Shown here in pieces: positions 10,250 through 20,640 of a stretch of DNA of 64,000 nucleotides. Location: assembly GCA_963932465.1 (NCBI GenBank), contig OZ010788.1, positions 669,932,484 to 669,996,483 on the forward strand, in the 5' to 3' direction. The position numbers and the translations under genes were made by a program. The notes below the pieces were generated by a model. The model was not told where the DNA came from. It did not search any database and saw nothing but the letters and a program-made list of their open reading frames with translations. Position 1 is the stretch's first letter. Every line of letters starts with the position of its first letter. This stretch comes from Maratus speciosus (Eukaryota; Arthropoda; Arachnida; Araneae; Salticidae).

Positions 10250-11640
10250 AACCTTCACTTTGTCAAATAAAGGTATTCACACAAAAATCAGTCAGTAAGT
10301 CAGTAAGTAGGTTACAAAAGCCATGCCTATTTTTCTATGTAATCGCCATATATATTAATACATTTGTCTCATCTCTTTATGTGTTTTCTAATACCTTCTG
10401 CATAAGTCTTTGGACATCTCTCAGCCATCTATGTACAGTCGTGGAAAAAAAAAAGTAAACACCCCCTACTAACTCCTCAACAAATTATCGTAGAAGAAAG
10501 TTACTGGTACCGAACGATTGGAAATAAAGTATACTTTTAAATGATGTATATAAAATTTGCTTAGGGGGCCATCTACATATTAAAACGAACCATAACTTTG
10601 TTTCTTTCAATAGCAGTACTCAATTCTGACAGCATAAATGAACTCCACACCCTTCAATTAGCCTAAAAACGAATTTTTATGCAATTCGTACCATAAGTTT
10701 CCGAGAAATTAATTATTTTAAAACGAGGTTATTTTTAGGGCTGTATCCAAATTGAAGTTCTGTACTGGATTGTTCACCGAGAGAGCCCCTTCCTTGATCA
10801 AGGCACCTTAAGCGCCACTCAAGGAGTCAATGAAGCGTGTTAGATTACAGTACAGCAGAATAAATTTCAAAATGTCTACTCACTTCCATCATAGACGGCC
10901 CCTTAAACCATCATTTTGCCGTTTTTTAAGCATAATTTGAAAACTACTTGGAATAAAAATGTGAAATTTTTGAATTTCCATAAAGCAGGACTTAATAAAT
11001 CTAAATCCATCAAAAAAATTGTAGGTTGCAATTCATAATTTTTTCGAATATTAATTTCATAATTCATAATTCATATCATAAAATTATAAAAATTGCAAAT
11101 TCAGCTTATTTATGTTTGGGTATATTAGTATTATTGCTAGACAAAAAGTTAGCACATTAGGAGCATAATTTCAGAAGATATAAATAAAAATATGAAAATG
11201 TAATTTAACATTAGAAGCACTAAATTTTGAATGTTTATAATTCAAAAACTTATCATTCAAATGACTTGAAATTTGGTGTCTAGGCATAGTTTGAACGGAA
11301 GATTTGAAATATCTCGTTAAAATTGGGCATTGTCATTGAAAAAAATGAAGTTTGGATTCGTTTTAATATATAGATGACCCCCTAATAAAATTTTATACAC
11401 ATCATTTAAAAGTAGACTTTATTTCCAATCGTTCGGTACCAGTAACTTTCTTCTACGATGATTTGCTGAGGAGTTAGTAGGGGTGTTTACTTTTTTTTTC
11501 CACGACTGTACCTAACATTCAACGTCTGCATCAGTCGTCTGTAGGCTAAACCATGTGAACACCTATCCTGTCTATTCTTGTTCGCCTGTCAGTTCTAACC
11601 ATTTCCTCAACTTTCCGCACTGTTTCTTCTGTCGTAATCT
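10250..11640 (-). pseudogene. Mariner-type transposase relic, internally deleted and split by another element
   Basis: Reading right to left and skipping 10436-11508: around 11635-11590 the frame gives EEMVRTDRRTRIDRIGVH, resembling the second DNA-binding motif region of mariner/SETMAR-type transposases. Near 10435-10310 it gives WLRDVQRLMQ and then a stretch ending KCINIYGDYIEK and a stop. That ending is typical of mariner C-termini, which commonly read WxKCIxxxGxY-E. A TGA stands where the conserved W before DKC is expected. The catalytic middle is gone. The inserted 10436-11508 element lies in a TA inside the relic. Confidence 0.6.
10436..11508. mobile_element. TA-target non-autonomous element with ~150-bp near-identical TIRs
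   Basis: Ends CAGTCGTGGAAAAAAAAA with TA on each side (10434-10435 and 11509-11510). The inverted arms, about 10436-10590 and 11355-11508, differ at only a few positions over 150 bp, which suggests a fairly recent insertion or arm conversion. No transposase frame in the 1,073 bp. It splits a mariner relic. Confidence 0.9.
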
Positions 11641-11672
11641 CAACAGTACGGATATGTACACATTTTTTTTAA

Positions 11673-12210
11673 CCCTTAATCTACTGACGGTACTTATAAG
11701 TACCATTAAAATAACTTGTTATAAAATTCATCTAATACATCGATTAGTTGTAATACAGTTTATAATTAGTTATAGATACATTACATTATCTTGTTCCAAA
11801 AGCATTATGGGTTACACAAAACAAAAATAGTTTTAAAAGGATGATTTCTTTTGCCTTTGCATCTTTTCAGCATTCTTGGCGTTGGGGCCAGGGAGGGGGG
11901 ATTTTTCAATTCGGAAGTATTTTTATATTTCGGAAGTATTTTTATAAGAACATTATATTCGTACATTTCCTAATTCTACAAAATACTAAGAAAAATATTT
12001 AAAAGAAAAGATTTGAGTGGGGTTATAAGTATTGCACGAAATCCCCATAAATTCAAATTTAATTAATCCTTCTAAATCCTTCAATACTTCTAAAATCCTT
12101 CTAAAATTTATTAAATGATTATGTAAGTCTTCTAATGCAGTTTAGACAATTCACGAAAAATTCTTTAGAAGATAAAATTTTCATTAATTCATAATTCAGT
12201 AGATAAAGGG
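11673..12210. mobile_element. TTAA MITE (CCCTTAATCTACTGA ends)
   Basis: TTAA at 11669-11672 and 12211-12214. Left end CCCTTAATCTACTGACGG; right end, inverted, CCCTTTATCTACTGAATTATG. 538 bp, piggyBac-like by target and ends, no coding capacity. Confidence 0.8.
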
Positions 12211-12576
12211 TTAAACAGGAATTTACGCGAATATATCATGGCTATAATATTTTCGATAAATTTTAGAAAAACACTAAATATATTGATAGCTTTTTCTGTT
12301 TTTTTTTCTCCATACATTTTGGAATCTCCCAAAAATTCCAGTTTATTATTGCACTCTAATGAGGCTGCTACAGTTTTGGCATGCATTGAAATTAAATTTT
12401 TGCAATAAATGAAATTTAAAATCCTATAGCTATATTTGCCTTGAGTTAAATAATTAAAATACATATAAAAGCACAAATAATTCTACAAAAATTACTTTCA
12501 AGTGCATATATAAAATATAAAGATATTTAAAATACATTAAAAATATCTTAAAGTACATTAGAAAATCCCAGAACGT

Positions 12577-12603
12577 TTTCAACTATTACAAGGCCGTCAT
12601 CAG
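12577..12603 (-). ncRNA. Hammerhead-ribozyme-like core, left arm
   Basis: Minus-strand CTGATGA (12603-12597) and GAAA (12580-12577) with the same spacing as in the right arm. Helix II is weaker here. This may be simple descent rather than an active ribozyme. Confidence 0.25.
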
Positions 12604-12733
12604 TAGGATTTAAACTTTGTTATTATTTTCTTTGCGCTTATTCGAAAATTGTTCAGAAGAAAACATTGTAATTTAAAGGTTGTATGTCAGATGAGGTGCC
12701 AGCTGTCATTCAAATTTTCAACAAAACGAGCTT

Positions 12734-12943
12734 TCATCTATTATGCAGCAAATAACACCATACTCCATGGATATCGTATGACAGTGCATCGTTATAAGCT
12801 GTATCTTTATTAGTAATTATTTCTATTGATTCTCTTAGGATGGCTTCCTGGTAACTATTTGTACGAAAGATAATTTTCGATTTATTAAAATCTACTTTTA
12901 TAGGTTGCGTTTGAGCTAATTTTGATAATGCAATATCCATCAT
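12734..12943 (-). pseudogene. Penelope-like C-terminal coding fragment, left arm
   Basis: An open frame of 69 codons plus TGA stop. It reads FRTNSYQEAILRESIEII and then TNKDTAYNDALSYDIHGVW. The RESIEI...ND...L...W pattern resembles the C-terminal region of Penelope-like or related retroelement polymerases that end in a GIY-YIG-type domain, but no GIY or YIG core is present in this piece. The same frame recurs in the right arm at 13145-13242, and conservation of both frame and stop between arms supports real coding descent. The rest of the polymerase is absent. Confidence 0.5.
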
Positions 12944-12951
12944 AACAGAAT

Positions 12952-13142
12952 CAAGGTTCGCACACTCCTTGGAATTTCCAAGGACTCTGACACCACTATT
13001 AATGATAAGAAAATTTACATTTAATTTTTAAAACACAGAAGTCGCAATTCCCGCCTTTATTCACAGATTTTGCAATATTTTCCAGCAGTGAAATACTTTC
13101 AAAATACTGTTAAAATTTAGTGGTAAAACTGTGCGAACCCTG
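12952..13142. mobile_element. Nested MITE with CARGGTTCGCAC ends and 5-bp target duplication
   Basis: Left CAAGGTTCGCACA and right (inverted) CAGGGTTCGCACAG, flanked by AGAAT at 12947-12951 and 13143-13147. 191 bp, no coding sequence. The ends are hAT-like and the duplication is 5 bp. Confidence 0.7.
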
Positions 13143-13144
13143 AG

Positions 13145-13242
13145 AATACATTGAAATAATTGCTAATAAAGGTACAGCTTATAACGATGCACTGCCATAC
13201 GATATCCATGAAGTATGGAGACATTTGCTGCATAATAGATGA
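13145..13242 (+). pseudogene. Penelope-like C-terminal coding fragment, right arm
   Basis: Reads IEIIANKGTAYNDALPY, DIHEVWRHLLHNR and a TGA stop, parallel to the frame at 12943-12734 on the other strand. It begins where the nested MITE ends. Only about 32 residues remain. Confidence 0.5.
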
Positions 13243-13369
13243 AAGCTCGTTTTGCTGAAAATTTGAATAACTTTACCTAGCATCGCATCTGACGTACAAC
13301 CTTTAAATTACAATGTTTTCTTCTGGTCAATTCTCGAATAAGCGCAAAGAAAAGAACATTTAAATCCTA

Positions 13370-13396
13370 CTGATGACGGCCTTGTAATGGTTGAAA
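13370..13396 (+). ncRNA. Hammerhead-ribozyme-like core, right arm
   Basis: CTGATGA (13370-13376), a short helix candidate GGCC/GGTT around TTGTAAT, then GAAA (13393-13396). The two conserved core boxes are spaced as in hammerheads. Helix II is weak, and I could not confirm helices I and III or a cleavage triplet. Penelope-like elements are known to carry hammerhead motifs. The same boxes lie at 12603-12577 on the minus strand in the left arm. Confidence 0.3.
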
Positions 13397-13522
13397 GCGT
13401 TCTGGGTTTTTCTAATGTATTTTAAGCTATTTGTAATGTATTTTAAACATCTTTATATTATATGTACGCACCTGAAAGTAACTTGTGTAAAATTAGTTGT
13501 GATTTTATGTGTATTTTAAATT

Positions 13523-13850
13523 TTTGCATGTTGTGTGAATAATTTTCCGTTTCGAAGAATTTATGTAAAGATATTTCAGAATCGGAAATTCAAAATAGCA
13601 TAGATTTCAAAGCAAAGCAAAGTGATGAAAAACAGTTAAGGAAAAATACGTTAGTTTACTTCTAAAAATGCACATATTTATTTATTTATTTAGAGATACT
13701 GAAGAAATCACAGTAAACAGATGACATCGAGGTACCACTATATTTTTACTTTCTTCTATCTTTATGAGCAGAAAGTATTGGATTCTTGAAAATTTTCGAC
13801 TTCCGGTTTTCGACGGATTTATACGTTTTAGAATGTCCTGAACACGATTT
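13523..13850. other. No recognised feature
   Basis: AT-rich, with a TTTA run (13677-13692). Nothing else supportable. Confidence 0.5.
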
Positions 13851-13854
13851 GATG

Positions 13855-14453
13855 GTTTTTAGAAAATGTCTGTCTGTCTGTGAGTCTGTCTGGCACTCTG
13901 TCACTCTGTATGGGACAAAAATTTTTGGGCGCTCTATCTCAAGAACTAATGCACGGAATTTCACAAAACTTCAGATTCAGTTAGACCTTGATATAAACTG
14001 GACCTGATTAGTTTTAGGTATTTCGCTCAACAGGTGGCGCTGCTATGCAGCATTTTTTTATTTCCGCAATAGCTTAATCTCCAGAACTAATGCACGGATT
14101 TTCATCAAACTTCAGATTCAGTTATTCCTTGACATCAATTGAAGTTTTTTTTCGCAATTTTTTTTCGAAGTTTTTTTACAATAAAAGTTACGACCTTTTG
14201 GTGTAAATCGCTCAACAGGTGGCGCTGTTATACTGCATTATTTACGATTTCTGCAATAGCTGTATCTCAAGAACTAATGCACAAATTCTCATCAAACTTC
14301 AGAATCAGTTAGTCCTTGACATGAATTGACATTTTAGAGATTTGGGTGTAAATCTCTCAACAAGTGGCGCTGTTATCCTGCATTTTTCAGAATTTCCACT
14401 ATAGAACTAATCTCAAGAACTAATTCACGAATTTTCATCAAACTTCAGAATCA
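13855..14453 (+). repeat. ~140-bp tandem array, left part, with CTGTCTGTCTG leader
   Basis: The leader has a CTGTCTGTCTGTGAG tract (13868-13885). Units are marked by AAGAACTAATGCACGGA-like sequence at about 13943, 14082, 14269 and 14416, each followed by TCATCAAACTTCAGA, TCCTTGACAT and CTCAACAGGTGGCGCTG. Spacing is 140-187 bp. The array continues at 17283 after a 2.8-kb insertion. Confidence 0.9.
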
Positions 14454-17282
14454 CACTGCAAATAGAAGCGTCTTAAATTTAGACACATATGTGACTGAAA
14501 AAGAATTTTAGACACTTAAGTGTCTTAATCTGAAAATTAAGACACTATAGATGTCTTAATTTAAGATACATAAGCGTCTTACTATGACCATGGTGTAAAC
14601 GAACTGAGAATAATGTCTAAAATATCCGCAAACGTCTTATTTTAAGACACTTCATTGCTTTAAACGTGTCTTAATTTAAGACGTTTTGATTCTTCCGACG
14701 CAACAACCACCAGGGGGCACTAGCACTCCCAGTTGCGCATGCGTTTTAGATGTCTTCGTTCGAAGTGGTATACGTTGTAATTCAAACAAAGTTTGTTTTT
14801 ATGTACGCGTGTATTTTAATTCGTTTTTTGCGAAATGTGAAGTACTGTGATTTTAATTCGTATTAACTTGGAGTATTTATTTATTGAATACATACATCTG
14901 ACGTGTGTGCTCGACATCAAATGTCTCTTAGAAGCTGTCGTCGATACAAGGGCGGGATACACACAGAACAGAAGTAGACGACGGTTGAAGATTACACCCA
15001 GAAATTCTACAAAGCGTGTGCAATGGGCTTAGTGTTAACTCGTATCAATTTATATCAATAATATTGTGTTATTCATCTTCGTCCTGTCGAAGCTGGCAAA
15101 AAAAAGAAACTTTTGTCTGGCGGGTCCTGTTTTTAGGATGAAACATCTCATTCTTTAAATATGGCTAGTCGGATGTATTATGGGATTACCTTTTAAACTG
15201 ATGAAAGTCTTTCTCCCTCACTGTGGTTGTGGTAGTTTTTAAAATTTCAAATCGAGGAATATTTCTTACCTCTTGCAGCAACTCAAGTAAGTTTCTTTAT
15301 AGTAGTAAAATTAGTGTATTTTATGATTTTATTTATTGTACTAAACAAAATCCTGCATGAAATTTAATTAGTTTTGAATCTGTTCGCAAAAAACCCCACT
15401 AATTCTAGAAGTATATATTTTTAAACTTATGACGTTCTTTTTTATTACGAATTATATATTCAATGTCAGTTCTTAGTTTCAATGGATAATTTTTATCTCG
15501 CAGTAAATGACGGCCACAAGGAAGTAAAGAAAAAAAAAACTTTGAAAGATGACCTAATGCTTTCTTACTTCCTGGCATAAAACCGCAGATTAAAAAAAGA
15601 TAAATAAAGTAAATGAGACTGGTCTATTATATGAAGCTGCCTGTAAAAATATACATATGTATTTGATTTGCAATCAACTCTAATACTGATTTTTTTATTA
15701 TTTTTAATAAAAAAGTAATTTGAAATTTATAATGGGAAAAAGTAAAAACCTCTAACTAGATTTCGTATTTAAAATTGTGGTAACTTTATTTATATGCACT
15801 TATACGAAAAATACAAAAATGACAGATGTTACTGTATATATTTAAGACGAAAGAAGTTTGGAAATCATAAGTTATTTTTTCCTGATGTTTTTAATATAGA
15901 ATATGTACTTATTTGTTTTTATTGATAGTTGAATAGCTTTTGTGAGTACCCTCTGATCTACATAAAAACTTGCCCATGTGGAAATATAAATTTTTTAAAA
16001 ACATAATTTTTAAATAAGTATTTTCATTTTTTTTTTTGGGGGGGGGGGGGGGAATTTGCATGAATTTTTGTAAAGCTGATATCTTAAATCTTGCACTGAT
16101 TATAATGAAAGTTTTGAACTTTTAGAGTAGGACAAGTTTAAAAACGCAAATATATTTAACAAAATACCAAAGTCATTTTTTCCCCAATGTTATTAAAGTG
16201 GAATATTTATTTATTTATTTTCATTATTCATAGTTAAATGGCTGTTGTGATTATCAAGTGATGTATATGTAAAATTGCCTATGTGGCAATATATTTTTTT
16301 ATATTTTCATTTTTTTTTTTGGGGGGGGGGGGGGGATTTTTGCAATTTTCGTACATCTGATATTTTAAATCTTTTTCCACATTCAACCGAGTATAATAAA
16401 TATTTTGAACTTTTAGAGTAGGACAAGATTATAAAATATATATATATATTTATCTATGTACCTTAAAAGCCCTTAATAGCGAACACTTCGGGACCGCGGA
16501 ATTTGTCCGATAATTGGAGATGTCTACTTTTTTGAGGTAAAAATATACAAATATGTATGTCTGCTGATTAAAAAAGTATTCGTTAAATAGAGGTGTTCGC
16601 TATTCGAGAATGTCCATTAACCTCCACAACGGATACTCCCGAATACCGGACATCTCAATTTAGACAACTATAATGCAGGGTTGCGTTTTTTGCAAAAGTA
16701 CTTCTTGATTAAAGGAAGGGCAAACTGGGAAGTGCCCCGTCCCCCTACGACTGTAGTGCCCCCAAATTTGATGTGCAATATTTGTAAAGCTTATATTTTA
16801 AATCTGTTTCGAAATTGTACTGATTATAATCAATATTTTGAACTTTTAAAGTAAAATAAGGTTAAAAACAAAATAAATTTTAAAAAATCTAATATTTAGA
16901 TAAATATTTTTTGTTTTTTAATCTTGTTCTACTCCTGAAGTTCAAGATATTCATTATAATCAGTACAATGTCGTAAAAGATTTAAATTATCAACGTAACG
17001 AAAATTGTATACCAAAACTGAGAGCACCAAAAAAATCAGGCTGTATTGGGGGGGGGGGGAGGGGCAGGACCACAGCCAAATATTTTTCCAGGATTCAACG
17101 TGGTCAAACATGGCTACGTATGCTGCTTACAAAAAAATGGATGCGATTCAGACGTTTGAAGTGTCTGAAATTCAGACGCAAAAAGTGTCTGAAAAAATTC
17201 AGACATTTTAAAATGTCTGAAAATTGAACACTCCATTTCAGACACTTAAGTGTCTGAATTTCAGACATTTTAATTTAGAGTG
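14454..17282. mobile_element. CACTG-ended (CACTA-like) non-autonomous element with subterminal repeats
   Basis: Inserted into the tandem array: left flank ...CAGAATCA, right flank CAGTTAGTCC; joining them restores the unit sequence AGAATCAGTTAGTCC. The duplication is 2 bp (CA). Ends are CACTGCAAAT and, inverted, CACTCTAAAT. Nine GTCTTA/TAAGAC motifs crowd the left 230 bp and nine GTCTGAA/TTCAGAC motifs the right 140 bp. Short CACT ends, a 2-3 bp duplication and dense subterminal repeats fit the CACTA (EnSpm) group. No transposase is visible. The body contains a ~280-bp tandem repeat. Confidence 0.7.
15760..16900 (+). repeat. ~280-bp tandem repeat with G-runs inside the CACTG element
   Basis: About three to four units. 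Each contains an AGTTAAATGGCTGTTGTGA-like part, a GTGGAAATATA part, then TTTTTTTTTTGGGGGGGGGG (near 16025-16051 and 16311-16336), then TTTTGAACTTTTAGAGTAGG. The last unit is partial and an inverted trace lies at 16935-16990. Between units three and four is an inverted stretch with Tigger-like GTTCGCTATTCGAG (16480-16670). Confidence 0.7.
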
Positions 17283-17620
17283 CAGTTAGTCCTTGACATG
17301 AACTGACATTTTATACATTTTGGTGTAAATCTCTCACCAGGTGGCGCTGATATGCTGTTTTTTGCGATTTCCTCAAAAAATTGAGAGCACAATAGATCTC
17401 AAGAACTAATGTTTGGATTTTCAACGAACTTCAGGTTGAGGTATATCTTGATATCAATTAGTGCTGTTTATGTTTTTGTGTAAATGGTTCAACAGGTAGC
17501 ACTGCTATGCTATATTTTTCAGAATTTCCGCTGTAGCTCTGTCTCAAGCACTAATGCACGAATTTTCATCAAACTTCAAATTCAGATATACTTTGATATG
17601 AATGGGTGCTAAATGGATGT
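17283..17620 (+). repeat. ~140-bp tandem array, right part
   Basis: Continues the array of 13855-14453: unit marks CAAGAACTAATG at 17400 and CAAGCACTAATGCACGA at 17546, with CACCAGGTGGCGCTG near 17336. Degenerates after 17600. Confidence 0.85.
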
Positions 17621-17934
17621 AATTTCTGTACTATTTAAATGATTTAATGGACGTGATTTATGCAGAAGAAAGTTTTGTGATGGCCACAGCATACTATTTT
17701 AGTATTTATATATATTTTTAGAAATATACACAGTAGACTACAATCAGTCCATAATTCTATTAAGAATCCCTTTTATAATAATTCAACTTTTACTTAAAAT
17801 TTTTGTTTGGTCCAACATAGTCCTACGCGGATCGGGTTATATCAATCCCGAACTCGATAAAAAAAAATGTCGATCCGAATGAAAGAATATAATCCATACT
17901 TTAATACAATTACAAAATGTAGCCTACAATAAAG
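17621..17934. other. Degenerate flank with a GGGTT-rich start
   Basis: No gene. GCGGATCGGGTTATATC at 17825 resembles, weakly, the GGGTCGGGTT-type sequence at 18590-18775. The two may be ends of one decayed element. Confidence 0.3.
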
Positions 17935-18182
17935 ATAAATGCCCTAAAGCTGACACCTAGAAAACAGCTCGTAACGTTGACACCTTTAAATAAAACAAAT
18001 ATTTAAAGCATTATCAATGTTTTAAATTAATTTAGAATGAGTTTTTCTTCCTTCCCGAATGGCAGCTTTTCTTAATGCAAAATATCTTGGATTTGGAAAA
18101 TTGGAAGTGCTTTAAATATTTGTTTTATTTAAAGATGTCAGCTTTAGGAACTGTTTTTTGGATGACTTCTTTAGGGCACTTT
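17935..18182. mobile_element. MITE with GCCCTAAAGC ends
   Basis: Inverted arms share GCCCTAAAGCTGACA and, further in, TTTAAATAAAACAAATATTT AAAGC (17985-18010 versus 18105-18130). About 250 bp. The exact ends and target duplication are unclear. Confidence 0.6.
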
Positions 18183-18367
18183 ACCTTATATCTCTAATGT
18201 CAATTTCATGTTTTGTACAGAAAAATAAATAACTATATAAACTACATAAAAGATAAACTATAAAATATTTAATCCATAATTTCGAACGTAATTTCAATGC
18301 TGAAAATTAATGGAAAAAATAATAAAATTAGATAAACTATATGTTTATAGTCGTTAATATTCAAATA

Positions 18368-18534
18368 CTATAAAACCTCTGAATAACAGACACCTCGAAT
18401 ACACCAAATTTCTCTCTTATTCAGAAGTGTGCGATATTCAGAGGCAAAATTATGAAAATATCCATGAGAGGAATTGAAAAATGTTCGCTAAAAGTTTCCG
18501 CTACTTAGCAGTGTCCGTTATTGAGCTTTTACTG
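18368..18534. mobile_element. Tigger-type MITE (167 bp)
   Basis: TA at 18366-18367 and 18535-18536. Left end CTATAAAACCTCTGAATAAC; right end, inverted, CAGTAAAAGCTCAATAACGG. Both then read GACAC. The CAGTAAAACCTC type of end is that of Tigger-derived MITEs. Confidence 0.75.
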
Positions 18535-18589
18535 TAAATAGTGTAAAATGTTTTTTCCGATAAAAGCTATCTTTTGAAAAATTGGGTCA

Positions 18590-18775
18590 ACCCGAATCTG
18601 AATCGCAAGCGTGAAACCCGAAACCGAAATAATGCAAGTCAATTGGACACGAACCCGACCCACACCAAAAAAGCAGATCAGTCTGACCCAAACGCGAAAA
18701 GTAGAAGTTAACCCGACCCGTACAGAAAATAATTAGCCCAGGCACGATCCGAAACTAGGGCCGGATTTCCGTCCT
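18590..18775. repeat. GGGTC/GGGTT-rich stretch, probable MITE end
   Basis: On the minus strand it has repeated GGGTCGGGTT, GGTTTCGGGTTT and GGGTTGAC motifs, plus CGGATCGTGCC near 18748. It is markedly GC-richer than its surroundings. No partner end is defined with confidence. Confidence 0.4.
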
Positions 18776-18939
18776 TAAGAAAAAAAAACAAGACAAAGTT
18801 AAAAACACAATTGCATACTGAAGAAGTATTCGTAGAGAATGTTTACACATAATAGCGAATATCCCCGTCACAAGTTTTGTTTTATTGAATATTATCTGCA
18901 TTTAACGATTTTTTGCTATTAGACTACCTTTTTTTTTTT

Positions 18940-18998
18940 TCTTTCAGACAATGTTGCTAGAAAGCTTCAAGTACTTATACTTCAACTTTCATTCTTGT
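18940..18998 (+). pseudogene. Exon-like relic at the start of dispersed unit copy C
   Basis: TTTTTTTTCTTTCAG followed by ACAATGTTGCTAG and CTTATACTTCAACTTTC parallels 4838-4912 and the candidate exon at 36891. The shared frame reads STYTSTF before a stop. It is shorter and more decayed than the other copies. Confidence 0.4.
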
Positions 18999-19012
18999 AC
19001 TTTAATTATTAA

Positions 19013-19212
19013 CACTAGAACGCCCGGAAGGAGTCGATTCGACTCCGACCACATGATTAAATGTCCATTGGAACCAGAATTTTTTTTCATAAAATAAGTT
19101 AAATTTAAGCGACGCAGATTTACGTTAAATAAATCAGTTAAATAATTTTAAATAAAAATTCTGGAGTGAAATATTTTCATGAAACTTGAGTAAAATTTCC
19201 GGGCGTTCTAGA
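19013..19212. mobile_element. TTAA-type MITE (CACTAGAACGCCCGG ends)
   Basis: Left TTAA-CACTAGAACGCCCGGAA, right (inverted) CTCTAGAACGCCCGGAA. The right flank is TATA instead of TTAA. The left end includes GGAGTCGATTCGACTCC, a perfect palindrome. Related right ends (GTAAAATTCCCG...TTAGTGTTAA) are at 48945-48978 and 50890-50924. Confidence 0.65.
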
Positions 19213-19334
19213 GTATACCTAAGCATACCTACTCTACCTAAGCATTCAGTTAATTTATTTTCTAATTAGACACAATTTGTAATTTTGTTTGTATTATGAT
19301 ATTTATTAAATTATTCGTTATTCTTCCATATATA

Positions 19335-19913
19335 CATGATGATTCGAAACTTATCGTTCAAATTTCGTGGAGCGGTAGGGAATACGTCAGAAAACCGATT
19401 TCACATAGGAAAGTATATCCGCAAACGTCATCTACATGAACAAACCGGACAAGTAAAGTGACGCAAGCTGGTGTGAAACCAAAATTTAAAAATTCTTGAA
19501 CGAACAAAATTAAAAACAAAGAATAAAATAAAAAAAAAGGAAAAAAAAGTAAACAAACCAATTATAAAAATAAATAAAGGTTAAAAGATTCGGAAAGAAC
19601 AAAATTAAACGAGAGGTTTCCAGGCGTCAAATAATGAAGGTGTTGAATAAAGGTCGTTAACGAGATTTTTGGAGTTTATAAAGATGTAAAAGGCTTCGTG
19701 GAAGTCCAAATGAAATGGAAATAGGAGAAGAAATAGTACTATCTTTAGGGAAGTCAAAACAATGATTATGACGCAATGAAAGGTTGGGTACATACAGCGC
19801 CCTCTACTTACGCATGCGTATATTTGCGGACATACTTTCTTATGTAAAATCGGTTTCCTGACGTATTTCCTACCTCCCCACGAAATTTGAACAATAAGTT
19901 TTGAAACACCCTG
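19335..19913. mobile_element. TA-target MITE with ~100-bp TIRs (CAGGGTGTTTC type)
   Basis: Arms 19335-19440 and 19815-19913 share, inverted, AACTTAT(C/T)GTTCAAATTTCG, ACGTCAG and ACCGATTT. TA at 19333-19334 and 19914-19915. The equivalent place in copy B (about 5050) is uninterrupted. A 127-codon frame on the minus strand (19988-19605) runs out of the element into flanking repeat and overlaps the TIR; it is not a gene. Confidence 0.85.
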
Positions 19914-19934
19914 TATATAATTCGCATATGTCAT

Positions 19935-20640
19935 TGACGCTACAAAATGAAATATATTCCCTGTTTGCCTGAAGTAGCATCTATGCACTCAATACTTTTC
20001 GATTACTTTTAAATGCTCTTCTGTCACAAGTATATTAAATCAAACACATCAATCCCTATTCTAATAATGTTTACCAATATTCTGAATCAAGCTATGAATA
20101 GATACTGCCTGTGATTGACATCCGTTAGTTTACACGCAGCATTAATTATCCATTAAGCGATGTCAAACTAAAACAGAGCCGCATTAATTTATTATAGAAT
20201 ATTGGCACATACCGCTCTACTGTTTCTAACATTCGTAAATTAAAATATGCTTCGCCAGTTCTTCGCCATTAATTCATTTGCGTTTCTGGGCAACTCTCGG
20301 GAATTTCAATTTGATTAAGTTGCCATTTGTTTGTTCTTTTAAAAACGTTGATACGAAATGACAGAAATGTAAATAAGCTTTGCATTTTCATTAAGCTGGT
20401 GTAATTAATGTTGACTCATGAACTTCGCTAAAGTATTTTTACTTTTACCGTATTATCTATTTAAAAAATGTGGTATGTTTTGATGAAATAATTTAAAAGT
20501 GTAAAAAACAACCATTTAAAAAGAAAAACCTAGAACATATTCTATATAGAACTTGAAATAAATTACCCATAGCAATGGAACAGAAAACATTTCAATCTTA
20601 AATATTCTTGCAGTCCAGTGTGAAAAGATTTCAAACTAAC
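19935..20640 (+). repeat. Dispersed unit copy C, R1 and R2
   Basis: 19935-20395 matches R1 and 20435-20640 matches R2 without the MITEs found in A and B, so it serves as their empty site. R3 is absent, and the unit breaks off after CAGTCCAGTGTG. Confidence 0.85.

Larger units (their letters stand above)
12451..13522. mobile_element. Head-to-head pair of Penelope-like 3' ends (fold-back, ~380-bp arms)
   Basis: Arms 12451-12836 and 13147-13522 are inverted copies of one sequence. Each arm has, in order, the end of a reading frame, a shared 3' region with ATTACAATGTTTTCTTCTG, a hammerhead-like CTGATGA...GAAA core, and CGTTCTGG. The coding end resembles the C-terminal RESIEI...W pattern of Penelope-like or GIY-YIG-type reverse transcriptases; this assignment is from memory and tentative. 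A 191-bp MITE sits between the arms. Confidence 0.6.

Noticed and set aside
19605..19988. 127-codon minus-strand frame
   Set aside because: Spans a MITE terminal inverted repeat and flanking repeat; not conserved in related elements.
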